Origin: Actinomycetota bacterium
GTDB taxonomy: Bacteria; Actinomycetota; Thermoleophilia; Gaiellales; Gaiellaceae
Assembly (NCBI GenBank): GCA_003152275.1
Contig: PLZU01000098.1
Span: 118,274 to 182,273, forward strand
Length of the DNA stretch: 64,000 nt
Direction of reading: 5' to 3'
Shown here: piece after piece, positions 48,509-56,970 of the stretch
How positions within the stretch are numbered: the stretch's first letter is position 1
Layout of the letters: the number at the start of each line of letters is the position of its first letter
The notes under the pieces: model-generated
Told to the model about the DNA's origin: nothing
What the model saw: only the letters and a program-made list of their open reading frames with translations
The model's database searches: none
Translations under genes and position numbers: made by a program

Positions 48509-48673
48509 GTGGATTCTCCCGACGACGAGCCGATCGCGGACAGACTCGCCGACCTCACCGACGAAGAGCTCGAGCGAGAGTTGACGATCGCTGCCTCAGG
48601 GCCGCACCGGGACGAGCGCTACAACGAACTCCTCGCCGAACGGGAACGCAGACGCGGCGACCCGCGCGACTAG
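48509..48673 (+). CDS. Small acidic hypothetical protein
   Basis: VDSPDDEPIADRLADLTDEELERELTIAASGPHRDERYNELLAERERRRGDPRD; followed by a strong terminator. Confidence 0.6.
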   Translation: MDSPDDEPIADRLADLTDEELERELTIAASGPHRDERYNELLAERERRRGDPRD

Positions 48674-48682
48674 AACGGATGA

Positions 48683-48712
48683 GAAGGGGGCCCGCCGAAG
48701 CGGGCCCCCTTC
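48683..48712. terminator. Strong bidirectional hairpin between convergent genes
   Basis: gaagggggcccgc-cgaa-gcgggcccccttc. Confidence 0.8.
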
Positions 48713-48720
48713 GTGGACTG

Positions 48721-50361
48721 CTAGCCGAGCGGGAGCGCGGCGGTGTGCTCGATCTGCACTGATTTCAGTGCGCTCGGATCGAGTCCGAGCAGGCCGAGGA
48801 TGGTGGGCGCGATCTGCGTCGTCTCGACGCTCGAGTCGATGACTGTTCCCGCATCCTGGATCGCGTTGCCGCTGACGACGATCGGGACGTTGCGGTCTTG
48901 CGGGTTGTCGCCGCCGTGCTCGGCGATCTTGCCCTGCTTCCCGGTGTAGACGGAGCCGACCTGGGAGACGCCGATCAGATCGGGCACGCGAGCGTCACTT
49001 TGCGACACGTTCATGAAGGCCGCCGCATCTGCGCCGGCGTAGACGTGCGCAAGCCCGGAGCTCGTGAAGGGCTTGGGGGCACCGTTGATGTCGTTGCCGG
49101 TTCCGGAGTAGATGAGCAGGAAGTTCTTCGCGAACGACGTCGCCTGCGTGGAGCGGTTGCTCAGCCAGATCAGCATCCCATCGTCGTTGATCGAGAAGGA
49201 GACGAGCGGCGGGTCGGTCGGATGCTGCGCCGCCCAGGCCGTGTTCAACGCATTGATGATCGTGCCGTCGTTGATCCGAGTAAGCGCGGCCGGGTTCTGG
49301 GGTGATTGGCCGTGCTTGGCCGAGAGGATGATCACTGTGTTCTGCTGCAGGTGCCTCTGCTTGATCGCCTCGGTGATCGTTCCGACCTGGGTGTTGATGT
49401 AGTCGAGTGCCCGGGTAAGGAGTGGCCCGGGGGTGCGGCCGTCGGCGAGATAGCCGCCGGTGAGGCCGTTCGAGGTCGGCAGCTTCTCGGCGGTGGAGAC
49501 GGTTTGGAAGTTCATGCCGAAGATCGCCGGCGTCCCGACCGCGTTGGTGCCGCTGTGGTCGTAGCCGTCGATCTCGTTGATCACGGCCTGCACCTTGTAG
49601 GAGTCGTACTGCATCGTCAGCGCGTTGTCGGTCGTCCAGTCGTTCGACGAGCCAACGGTTGGTGCGTTGCTGTTGATCTCGGGCGTGAATAGATCCTGGA
49701 TGCCGGTACCGGAGGGCCCGTTCAGGATCTCGTAGGCCGCGTGCTTGTCAGACCACGCAGTTCGCAAGCCGGCGGATCGCGCGACTTCGAAGATCGTGTT
49801 CACCTTGATGTATTGGTGCGGATACACCGGTTTACATGTCGTAGGATCGACGGGCAGCTGCGCGGGATCGAGCAGCGTCGTCGGGTTGCCGGTCATTTGC
49901 AGAATGTCGCCGGGCAAGCTCGGCAGGCCCTGGCCGGCGTCGAGCCGTGCTGGATCCTTGTCGGCTTGCTCGAAGTACGTCACCTCTGCCCCAGGAGCGG
50001 GGCCCACGCACGAGGTCGTGCCCGCGGGGAAGAGCGCGCGGTTCCAGGAGTCGTCGTAGTAGACGCCTGTGCTCGACGGGTTGCCGCCGGTCACCTGGGC
50101 CACCATGCCCGGAAACGAGTCGGAGGGAAACGGCGTCTCCGCATGCGAAAACTCGACCCCGCGATGCGCGAGCTTCGCGAGCGCCGAGGATGGATGCTGG
50201 GTCACGTACCACGCGAGGTCCGACTGGTGGAGACCGTCGACCGAGAGCAGCAGCACGTGCTTCGCAGCCGGTGTGTCCTTCGACGCGGCCGACACACCTG
50301 TGCCGGCAACGAGAATGATTGCTGTCGCGGCCAGACCGCCGACGACGAGAAAGCGTTTCAT
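48721..50361 (-). CDS. Secreted alkaline phosphatase / nucleotide pyrophosphatase superfamily protein
   Basis: VLLLSVDGLHQSDLAWYV, FSHAETPFPSDSFPGMVAQVTGGNPSSTGVYYDDSW, ILSAKHGQSPQNP, AEHGGDNPQDRNVPIVVSG. Confidence 0.92.
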   Translation of the reverse strand: MKRFLVVGGLAATAIILVAGTGVSAASKDTPAAKHVLLLSVDGLHQSDLAWYVTQHPSSALAKLAHRGVEFSHAETPFPSDSFPGMVAQVTGGNPSSTGVYYDDSWNRALFPAGTTSCVGPAPGAEVTYFEQADKDPARLDAGQGLPSLPGDILQMTGNPTTLLDPAQLPVDPTTCKPVYPHQYIKVNTIFEVARSAGLRTAWSDKHAAYEILNGPSGTGIQDLFTPEINSNAPTVGSSNDWTTDNALTMQYDSYKVQAVINEIDGYDHSGTNAVGTPAIFGMNFQTVSTAEKLPTSNGLTGGYLADGRTPGPLLTRALDYINTQVGTITEAIKQRHLQQNTVIILSAKHGQSPQNPAALTRINDGTIINALNTAWAAQHPTDPPLVSFSINDDGMLIWLSNRSTQATSFAKNFLLIYSGTGNDINGAPKPFTSSGLAHVYAGADAAAFMNVSQSDARVPDLIGVSQVGSVYTGKQGKIAEHGGDNPQDRNVPIVVSGNAIQDAGTVIDSSVETTQIAPTILGLLGLDPSALKSVQIEHTAALPLG

Positions 50362-50756
50362 GGAGTTCCCCCTTCTGTTGAGCCGTTTGCGCCCGCCGCC
50401 CCATCCTCTGATCCGCGCCGTGCGACCGGGGTAGATAGGTGGTGAAACCTCGGTAGCGATCTGCCATCTGCGGTGACGACTGCGTTCACGACACCGTTAC
50501 CGCGTGTGACCAACGTCGACCCCATGGCAAGGGAGGGTGCGCGATACGGTCGTGACGCTTCATCCGACAGCGGGAAGCACGCGATGCGGCCCAAAAGGGG
50601 AGCGCAACATCGCGGGGTGTCCGGCGGCGGCGAGTGAGATCGACCCTCCTACTCGCCGCCGTCTGCGACACCGGAGATTCGCGCGTAGCTGTCGCGCTCT
50701 ACGCGTAACTACGGCTAGGGGCGCGCCGCGGCTCTCCTCTCAGCGCGAGGGCCGGT

Positions 50757-50958
50757 CAAGTCGGCGCTTCCGGCCGAGCACGGCTCGACGCTGAAGCTGA
50801 TCGAGGCGCTGCACGGGCTGCCGACGCTGGCCTCGCAGAATCACCTGTTCGACGCCGCGACTCCGACCGGTTCTGACTACCAGGCGAACGGGGCGTCGGC
50901 GCCGCTGCGCGACGGACGCTCCGACATCAGCAACTTGCTCGACCTCGTCTCGTTCTAG
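50757..50958 (+). pseudogene. C-terminal remnant of a phospholipase C / phosphoesterase-family protein
   Basis: EHGSTLKLIEALHGLPTLASQNHLFDAATPTGSDYQANGASAPLRDGRSDISNLLDLVSF*; no start or catalytic region upstream. Confidence 0.5.
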
Positions 50959-51129
50959 GACACGCCAGTGATCGACTCGGATGTGCAGGATCGTTACCGG
51001 ATTGCCGCCGTCTCGACTCGCGGCTCGCCGTGGCCGTCGTTTAGTTTCCGCGGGTCAGCGTCGTGTTCTCCCGCGGTCGGGTGAATCGGCGAGAGAGGCG
51101 GTAGGCGAAGGGGAGGGAAGCGACCACTC

Positions 51130-52179
51130 ATGAAGCTCAAGCGCATCTTGCTCGGAGCATTGGCGCTCGCGGCGATCACCTCGGTGTCGGCTGTGGGCGT
51201 GGGCTCGGCCAGCAACAGCAACTCGGCGATCCCGCACTATCAGCACATCGTCGAGATCATGATGGAGAACACGAGCTACGGGACCATCATCGGGAACCCG
51301 AGCGCACCGCACCTGAACGGGTTGGCAAACAAGTACGGCCTGGCCACCAACTACTTCGGCGTGACGCATCCGAGCGAGCCGAACTACATGGCCGCAATCG
51401 CCGGCGACTACTTCGGCGTCCAGGACGACAACCAGTTCTACTGCACGCCGTCGCTTGCCGCGACCGATTCGTTTTGCACGGGAACGACGGTCAACCACAC
51501 GGTCGGCGCGCAGTCGATCGCCGATCAGCTGACTGCTGCCGGAATGACCTGGAAGGGCTACTTCCAGAGCCTTCCCCCGGTGCCGGCGACGGGGCTGATC
51601 AGCAGTGGCCACGACGCCAACGGGCCCTACACCTTCAAGTGGCCGAGCAGCAGCAACGCTCTCTACGCGTCCAAGCACAACCCGTTCGTGAACTTCACCG
51701 GCACTCAGAGCGCGGTCGGGAAAATGGTCGATGACAGCCAGCTCGCAACCGACCTGGCGAACAACGCCCTGCCCAACTACAGCCTGATCGTGCCGGATCA
51801 GTGCAACGACATGCACGGCACCGGCGGCTGCAGCCCGAACCTGGTCGCCGCAGGCGACAGCTACGTCGACAAAACCGTCAGCGAGATCATGGCGTCCAAT
51901 CAGTGGCACGAGGGCCGCAACGCGATCGTGATCACCTGGGACGAGGACGACTTCTCCGACTCAGGGCAGCCCGGCACCGGCTGCTGCGGCTCCACCGTCG
52001 GCGGCGGCCATGTCGCCACGATCGTGATCACCAACAAGACCACCAGCCCGATCATCGACGCGACTCCCTACAACCACTACTCACTCCTTCGCTCGATGGA
52101 AGAGGCCTTCGGCCTGCCGTGCCTCGCGCACGCCTGCGACAGCGCCGTCACTCCGATGACGCCGCTGTTCCACCCGTAA
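51130..52179 (+). CDS. Secreted phosphoesterase-family protein (acid phosphatase/phospholipase C-like)
   Basis: Signal peptide; HYQHIVEIMMENTSYGTIIGNPSAPHLNGLA, THPSEPNYMAAIAG, LIVPDQCNDMHG, VITWDEDDFSD. Confidence 0.9.
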   Translation: MKLKRILLGALALAAITSVSAVGVGSASNSNSAIPHYQHIVEIMMENTSYGTIIGNPSAPHLNGLANKYGLATNYFGVTHPSEPNYMAAIAGDYFGVQDDNQFYCTPSLAATDSFCTGTTVNHTVGAQSIADQLTAAGMTWKGYFQSLPPVPATGLISSGHDANGPYTFKWPSSSNALYASKHNPFVNFTGTQSAVGKMVDDSQLATDLANNALPNYSLIVPDQCNDMHGTGGCSPNLVAAGDSYVDKTVSEIMASNQWHEGRNAIVITWDEDDFSDSGQPGTGCCGSTVGGGHVATIVITNKTTSPIIDATPYNHYSLLRSMEEAFGLPCLAHACDSAVTPMTPLFHP

Positions 52180-52361
52180 CCGGGCACGCTTCTCAAGGAC
52201 CGCTACGTGGTCGGCGTCGTCTCGGTTGAGACGGCACCGACCTACGTGGCAGGTCGGCGTGCTCCATCCTGATGCGCTTCTGTGAAACTCATCCATAGAC
52301 GAGGAACCCAGGAAGACGCCGCTAGCGTGCGCAAGCCCTAAGGCCGGCTCGACAAGCTTGG

Positions 52362-52391
52362 GGGTCACTGGTTCGAGCCCAGTACCGCCCA
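52362..52391 (+). other. tRNA 3'-end fragment (T-arm plus acceptor 3' strand), probable att scar
   Basis: ACTGG-TTCGAGC-CCAGT-ACCGCCC-A; no matching 5' acceptor strand upstream; decayed integrase-like C-terminal reading frame on minus strand next to it. Confidence 0.55.
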
Positions 52392-52570
52392 CTCCCACGA
52401 AGCCCGCGCTCGCGCGGGTTTCGCGTTTCAGGGCGAGTGTCCGTGCCAATTTCGTGCCACTCGCCTCGGCGACGCGAAGCCGCCGGGTTGATCCTGGACT
52501 GGTCAGACGCCGCGGCCCGCGGCAGCGTTTCGCGTGGTGAACCCGCCAAATTCTTAGGGGAAGCATACCC

Positions 52571-52603
52571 AGTTCGCCTCTAGTTCGTCTATAGTTCGCC
52601 TCA
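52571..52603 (+). promoter_or_regulatory. Three tandem 11-bp repeats ending at the ATG of the 52603 gene
   Basis: agttcgcctct / agttcgtctat / agttcgcctca(tg). Confidence 0.8.
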
Positions 52604-53430
52604 TGGGAATCCCGCCGAATACCCCGCCATACCTGAACGACACGCTCCGATACGTAGCGCTGGAAGTCCGCTATCCCGCGACAGAGGCTTGGGCTGCGGC
52701 AGCTCCGCCAGCCGTGATCCGCGACGACCTCCGACCGGTCTTCCCGGTGTATGAGCAGTCCACGGAACTGAACGTCAACCTCGTGGCAGGAGCGCCCGCG
52801 GCGCAGCAAACCGTCAGGCATCGGTTCTTCACGCGCGATCGCTTGGTCATGGTCACCATCGGCCGCGACTCGCTGACACTCGAAACCACGAGTTATCCGG
52901 GATGGACAGCGTTCAGCGGTACGTTTGCCGATCTCCTTCGATCGGTCGCGCAAAGCGCGCTACCGGATGGGATTCTGCGAGTCGGCGTGCGCTATATCGA
53001 CGAGATCCGCGTGCCGGGGCTGACACGTGTGTCGGAATGGGAGCAATGGATCGATCCGCGTCTGACCTCACCGTTTACGCTGCACGAAGAACCGCCAGCC
53101 ACGGCGCAGATCGCGCTGCAGTACGGTGAACCACCGGGATTCGTCACGGTGTTCCGGGCCGCGCCCGTTCGAGAAGGACGAACTGTTCAAGCCGAAGGCC
53201 CACTCCGCGTTCCGTTCGAGACTCCGGATGGACCGTATTTTCTTTTGGATACGGACAGCTCGTGGGTCGACCCCGAGCGCCAAGTTCCGGAGTTCGATGT
53301 GGACGCCGTGATGGCGACTGCGAACGAACTTCATCTGATGTGTGTGACGCTCTACGAAGCATCGATCGGTGAGCGCCTAAGAGCGGAAGTCTTGAACCGT
53401 GCTCGCGAGCCTGAAGGAGCAGGAGCATGA
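52603..53430 (+). CDS. TIGR04255-family-like protein (cassette gene 1)
   Basis: LRYVALEVRYPATEAW, LRVGVRYIDEIRVPG, LHLMCVTLYEASIGERLRAEVL. Confidence 0.75.
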   Translation: MGIPPNTPPYLNDTLRYVALEVRYPATEAWAAAAPPAVIRDDLRPVFPVYEQSTELNVNLVAGAPAAQQTVRHRFFTRDRLVMVTIGRDSLTLETTSYPGWTAFSGTFADLLRSVAQSALPDGILRVGVRYIDEIRVPGLTRVSEWEQWIDPRLTSPFTLHEEPPATAQIALQYGEPPGFVTVFRAAPVREGRTVQAEGPLRVPFETPDGPYFLLDTDSSWVDPERQVPEFDVDAVMATANELHLMCVTLYEASIGERLRAEVLNRAREPEGAGA

Positions 53431-54416
53431 CGCCGGCGGGAGTAGCCGTCGCGGATGATCCGTTCGTTGGTGCGCGTCGGCATGCAGAACTGGATCGCGG
53501 TGGCGTACTGCTCGAGTTTCCTCGGAAGTCAGCGCCGACTGCGAGCTCCTCGGGCACGGTTGTTGATGCACTCGCGTCGACCTTCGGGAGCGGCGGTTCA
53601 GAGTCGGCGCCGACCCTAAACGCGGCTGCTTACGAGGCGCTGTCGGCCTGGTCCAACGCGCTTACGTCTGATTCTCACAAGTGGGTCACGACTGCCAATG
53701 ATTTCAACCGAGCGAACGTCGCTGGCATGCGCGTGTATGTCTCACCTGAGGCGGTCGCCAACGCAACCAACGACGTCCTTTGGTCAGGCTACTTCGGTTT
53801 CGGCGGGTCGAACGCTTCCGCTTGGCGCACGTCCGACGCCTGGTTCGAGCCGCTTGCGATCAGCCCGGTCAACGTCGACCGCGAAGTCTTGTATCGGCGC
53901 GCCGCGCTGTCGCTTGATCGTTCGAGAGAGAATCTCCTTGAGGGTTATCTCCGGCAACTCGATGCCTCGACAGCGCCGCATGCGCAGGCAGAGCCGGGAG
54001 ATGTCGTGGACAGCCTCACCCGCGAGCATGGCGTCGGCCAGCTCGTGATCGCGCAGGCGCTCGGGGTGAGCCCAACTGCAGTGCGTAAATGGCGGCGTCG
54101 CGAAGCTGCCACACCCGGACACCGCGGACGGTTGGCCCGCTTCGCCGGTCTGATCGATCTTCTCGACGAGTCTGGTGTGCACGACCCCGGTGGTTGGTTG
54201 TGCATTCCTGTCTCAGATCGGGGGACATTGCGGCCGCTCGAGATGTTCTCGGCTGGCCGTGCAGATCTGGTGCTGCTCCTTGCGAGCCAGATCGATGAGC
54301 CGCACGATGTTCTTGATCTCTTCGATCCGAGATGGCGCGAGAACTTTGGCGTCGACGAGGAGTACGACGTGATCGAGCACGCCGATGGCTCCCGTTCAGC
54401 CGTACCCCGGCGGTAG
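53427..54416 (+). CDS. HTH protein with ParS/MbcA/Xre-antitoxin-like C-terminal region (cassette gene 2)
   Basis: GVGQLVIAQALGVSPTAVRKWRRREAATPGHRGRLARFAGLIDLLDESGVHDPGGWLCIPVSDRGTLRPLEMFSAGRADLVLLLA; ATGA overlap with gene 1. Confidence 0.7.
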   Translation: MTPAGVAVADDPFVGARRHAELDRGGVLLEFPRKSAPTASSSGTVVDALASTFGSGGSESAPTLNAAAYEALSAWSNALTSDSHKWVTTANDFNRANVAGMRVYVSPEAVANATNDVLWSGYFGFGGSNASAWRTSDAWFEPLAISPVNVDREVLYRRAALSLDRSRENLLEGYLRQLDASTAPHAQAEPGDVVDSLTREHGVGQLVIAQALGVSPTAVRKWRRREAATPGHRGRLARFAGLIDLLDESGVHDPGGWLCIPVSDRGTLRPLEMFSAGRADLVLLLASQIDEPHDVLDLFDPRWRENFGVDEEYDVIEHADGSRSAVPRR

Positions 54417-54470
54417 AGCTCGAGGAGCTGCCGACCGTGGCCGAAACGTTTCCTGTGGAGTGAGGGGCTG

Positions 54471-55277
54471 GTGTCAGAGACCGAAGGGGAGGAGGATGTT
54501 GAGGGCGATGTCCTCCGCGAAGCAGGCGCTGACGCGGCTCTCGCGGAGCGCCTTGCGGTGCCGTCCTCGCCCCGCTCGATCTTCCTCGAAGAGGCGAGTG
54601 TCTACCGGCCTGTACTGACCGGAGATGTGTTCCGTGGCGTGCGGGTCCCCGGGTCTTCCGACGCGGAGGCGGCATACGACCTCACCATGATCGTCAGCCA
54701 CCCGAGCGTGATGCGGGACGGACCGGCTCTCGCCGAACGAGCACAGGCAGCGCCTGTCTTTCCGATCGGTGGTGTGCGCAGGACTGCGTGGACGCCGGAT
54801 CGGTTCGACATCTTCCCGCTGCCATTCCTTCGCGACGTCGCGGCATCAAACGGCTTCGACAATGTCGAGAAACGAGCCTGGGCTGCAGATCTCCGGCTCA
54901 GCGGTCCGATCGAGACGTCGGCGCTCGATGTACACAAGCGCGTCGCTTGCTTGTCGCCCGAGGGTGTTCTTCTCCTCTTGCAACGCCTTGTGCACACGGA
55001 TACACGAGCCGCGGTGCGCCTAGACACCCTTGAGTTGGTCTTCCTTGCGAAACTCGAGGAGGTCGAACTTCTCGAGACCTGGACAGAGGAATACCTCACG
55101 GCGCATCCGCCAGGCGAGCTTTTCGACGGGCTTGCTCGATGTGCGGCCGATTTCAACACGTTCCTGGGCGGCACCGATCCCGAGTCGGGGATAGAGATCC
55201 GCGGAATGCTCGGCCGTCCGCTTCATCGGACGGTTGCGGAGCGCCTCGTTTGGGCTGAGATCGAGCGCCGCGCCTGA
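54471..55277 (+). CDS. Uncharacterised protein (cassette gene 3)
   Basis: SIFLEEASVYRPVLTGDVFRGVRV...YDLTMIVSHPSVMRDGPALAERAQAAPVFPIGG...LSPEGVLLLLQRLVHTDTRAAVRLDTLELVFLAKLEEVELLETWTEEYL. Confidence 0.7.
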   Translation: MSETEGEEDVEGDVLREAGADAALAERLAVPSSPRSIFLEEASVYRPVLTGDVFRGVRVPGSSDAEAAYDLTMIVSHPSVMRDGPALAERAQAAPVFPIGGVRRTAWTPDRFDIFPLPFLRDVAASNGFDNVEKRAWAADLRLSGPIETSALDVHKRVACLSPEGVLLLLQRLVHTDTRAAVRLDTLELVFLAKLEEVELLETWTEEYLTAHPPGELFDGLARCAADFNTFLGGTDPESGIEIRGMLGRPLHRTVAERLVWAEIERRA

Positions 55278-55326
55278 TCGGCACGTCGGTGCGCCGGGCC
55301 GCACACCGATCGCGTTCGCCAAGAAC

Positions 55327-55581
55327 CTAGCGCACGCCTTTGAGCAGAGCCGCAGGCTCGACCTTCAAAGCGCGAGCAACGCGAACGATCGTAGTGAGGC
55401 GAGGCTCGCGGACTGCTCGCTCCAGTAGAGAGATCTCGGTTCGATGGAGGCCAGCAGCTGACCCAAGCGCCTCCTGGGATAAACCGAGCTTCGTCCGCCT
55501 CTGGCGCACGTTCTGAGCGAACTGCTCCACTGGATCCACGCGAGCAGTGTCCAGAGCAGCAGACAAAAGGTCTACAGACAA
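55327..55581 (-). CDS. XRE-family transcriptional regulator
   Basis: FAQNVRQRRTKLGLSQEALGSAAGLHRTEISLLERAVREPRLTTIVRVARALKVEPAALL; TTG start. Confidence 0.88.
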   Translation of the reverse strand: MSVDLLSAALDTARVDPVEQFAQNVRQRRTKLGLSQEALGSAAGLHRTEISLLERAVREPRLTTIVRVARALKVEPAALLKGVR

Positions 55582-55599
55582 AACCTCACGTCTCGTGGT

Positions 55600-56019
55600 A
55601 TGTATATGAGGAGCCTGAACCCCGCTCCCATGAAGTCAGTCGTCCCTCGAAGTTCGCGAGAAGCGGTGGACCAGTCATCCGAGACATCCGGTGGCGCATC
55701 ACCCGAGTGGGGCCGGCGTGTGCGCGCCGCCGCCGTCCTCAGAGGCTGGGAACTAGACGCACTGGCGGTGGAGCTCAACGTTTCGCGGCGGACGCTCAAC
55801 CGCATGATCGACGGCACACGGAGGCCGCGCCCGTGGGAGGTGGCGCGGATCAACAAGCTGCTCGAGCTCCCGGAATGGTTTCTTTCAGAGGGGCTTGACG
55901 GCCGGCCAACGAGCGGTTCAGAAGTCACTGCTGAAGCTTCGGTACTCGCAACGCTCGACCGGATCGAGCGATCGTTGCGCGAAGTGCGAGCAGCGCTGGT
56001 CGCGACGGCAAGCTTGTGA
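55600..56019 (+). CDS. XRE/Cro-like HTH protein
   Basis: GRRVRAAAVLRGWELDALAVELNVSRRTLNRMIDGTRRPRPWEVARINKLLELPEWFL. Confidence 0.7.
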   Translation: MYMRSLNPAPMKSVVPRSSREAVDQSSETSGGASPEWGRRVRAAAVLRGWELDALAVELNVSRRTLNRMIDGTRRPRPWEVARINKLLELPEWFLSEGLDGRPTSGSEVTAEASVLATLDRIERSLREVRAALVATASL

Positions 56020-56195
56020 TCGAGAAGCACTACAAGACGAGGGAGGTCGCCGAGATGTTGCGCGTCGCCGAGGATACGGTTCGCCGCCTCGCCCAAAGAG
56101 GAGAGCTGAAGTCGGTGAAGATCGGAAACGATTACCGTTTTTCCGAAAGCGAGATCGCGGCGTTTCTGAAGCGCAACATGAATCCCCCCGCATGA
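56016..56195 (+). CDS. Excisionase/HTH_17-type DNA-binding protein (59 aa, below the ORF-track cutoff)
   Basis: VIEKHYKTREVAEMLRVAEDTVRRLAQRGELKSVKIGNDYRFSESEIAAFLKRNMNPPA*. Confidence 0.85.
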   Translation: MIEKHYKTREVAEMLRVAEDTVRRLAQRGELKSVKIGNDYRFSESEIAAFLKRNMNPPA

Positions 56196-56248
56196 GAGGG
56201 CGCCAACTGCTTGGGCGGGCACGATTCCGCAGACATACCGAACCTCGT

Positions 56249-56331
56249 CGACTCCCGTAGCGAACTCCCCAGCTGGTCGGTAGTCGCACTTTTTGGGAAG
56301 GGTTGTTGGTTCGAGTCCAACCCGGGAGTCG
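56249..56331 (+). other. tRNA-like remnant
   Basis: Terminal complementarity cgactcccg/cgggagtcg (9 bp) and T-arm GTTGG-TTCGAGT-CCAAC, but no normal D or anticodon arm. Confidence 0.4.
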
Positions 56332-56431
56332 CACGAGGGCGCATGGTTGAGCCGTTTCCGGCGCTTGCGGCTGCCGCCATCCCAACTGCGTCCCAAGCCC
56401 GATTCCGGCGGCCGTCGGGACCGGGCCTCCG

Positions 56432-56746
56432 GTGAACGACGCCGCCAGCGCACAGCGCTGGACGTGCGACGCCTGCGGCGTCTACGGCGTCTGGACGAAC
56501 GAGCACCAGTGGTACGGCTCGCTCGAGGACCTCAAGAGCTGGTACACGATCGTCGGCAAAGCCGTCCGCGTCACCCGCGTCGGCGGCCACGTCGCGATCT
56601 ACCACGTCCGGCAGCCGCCCAGGCTCGCCGGCACGAGGCTCGTCCAGCGGATCGTCATAACCCGCGCCTGGCACACGCCGCGCGTCTGCTTCGTGTTCGA
56701 GAAGCCCCCGCCGGCATCCGAGACGCAGCTGTTCGAGGCCGTGTGA
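56432..56746 (+). CDS. Hypothetical protein
   Basis: RWTCDACGVYGVWTNEHQWYGSLEDLKSWYTIVGKAVRVTRVGGHVAIYHV; GTG start. Confidence 0.6.
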   Translation: MNDAASAQRWTCDACGVYGVWTNEHQWYGSLEDLKSWYTIVGKAVRVTRVGGHVAIYHVRQPPRLAGTRLVQRIVITRAWHTPRVCFVFEKPPPASETQLFEAV

Positions 56747-56970
56747 GCGAGCTGTCGCAGCTGTTGACGATCGCGGAGATGGCGGCGCTGTCGCGTGAGT
56801 CGCGCCGGACGATCGAGCGGCGTATCTCCGACGGCAAGATCGAGGTGGTGCGCCTGTCGCGTCGGGCGGTTCGGATCCCGCGGGAGAGCGCGGTGCGCTA
56901 TCTGAACCAGCTTTCCGGCCCGGGGGATAGGGTGGCAGACGTCCACCAAATAGCGAGAGGACCAGCGTGA
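56743..56970 (+). CDS. Excisionase-like HTH protein
   Basis: LLTIAEMAALSRESRRTIERRISDGKIEVVRLSRRAVRIPRESAVRYL; overlaps the integrase start. Confidence 0.8.
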   Translation: MSELSQLLTIAEMAALSRESRRTIERRISDGKIEVVRLSRRAVRIPRESAVRYLNQLSGPGDRVADVHQIARGPA

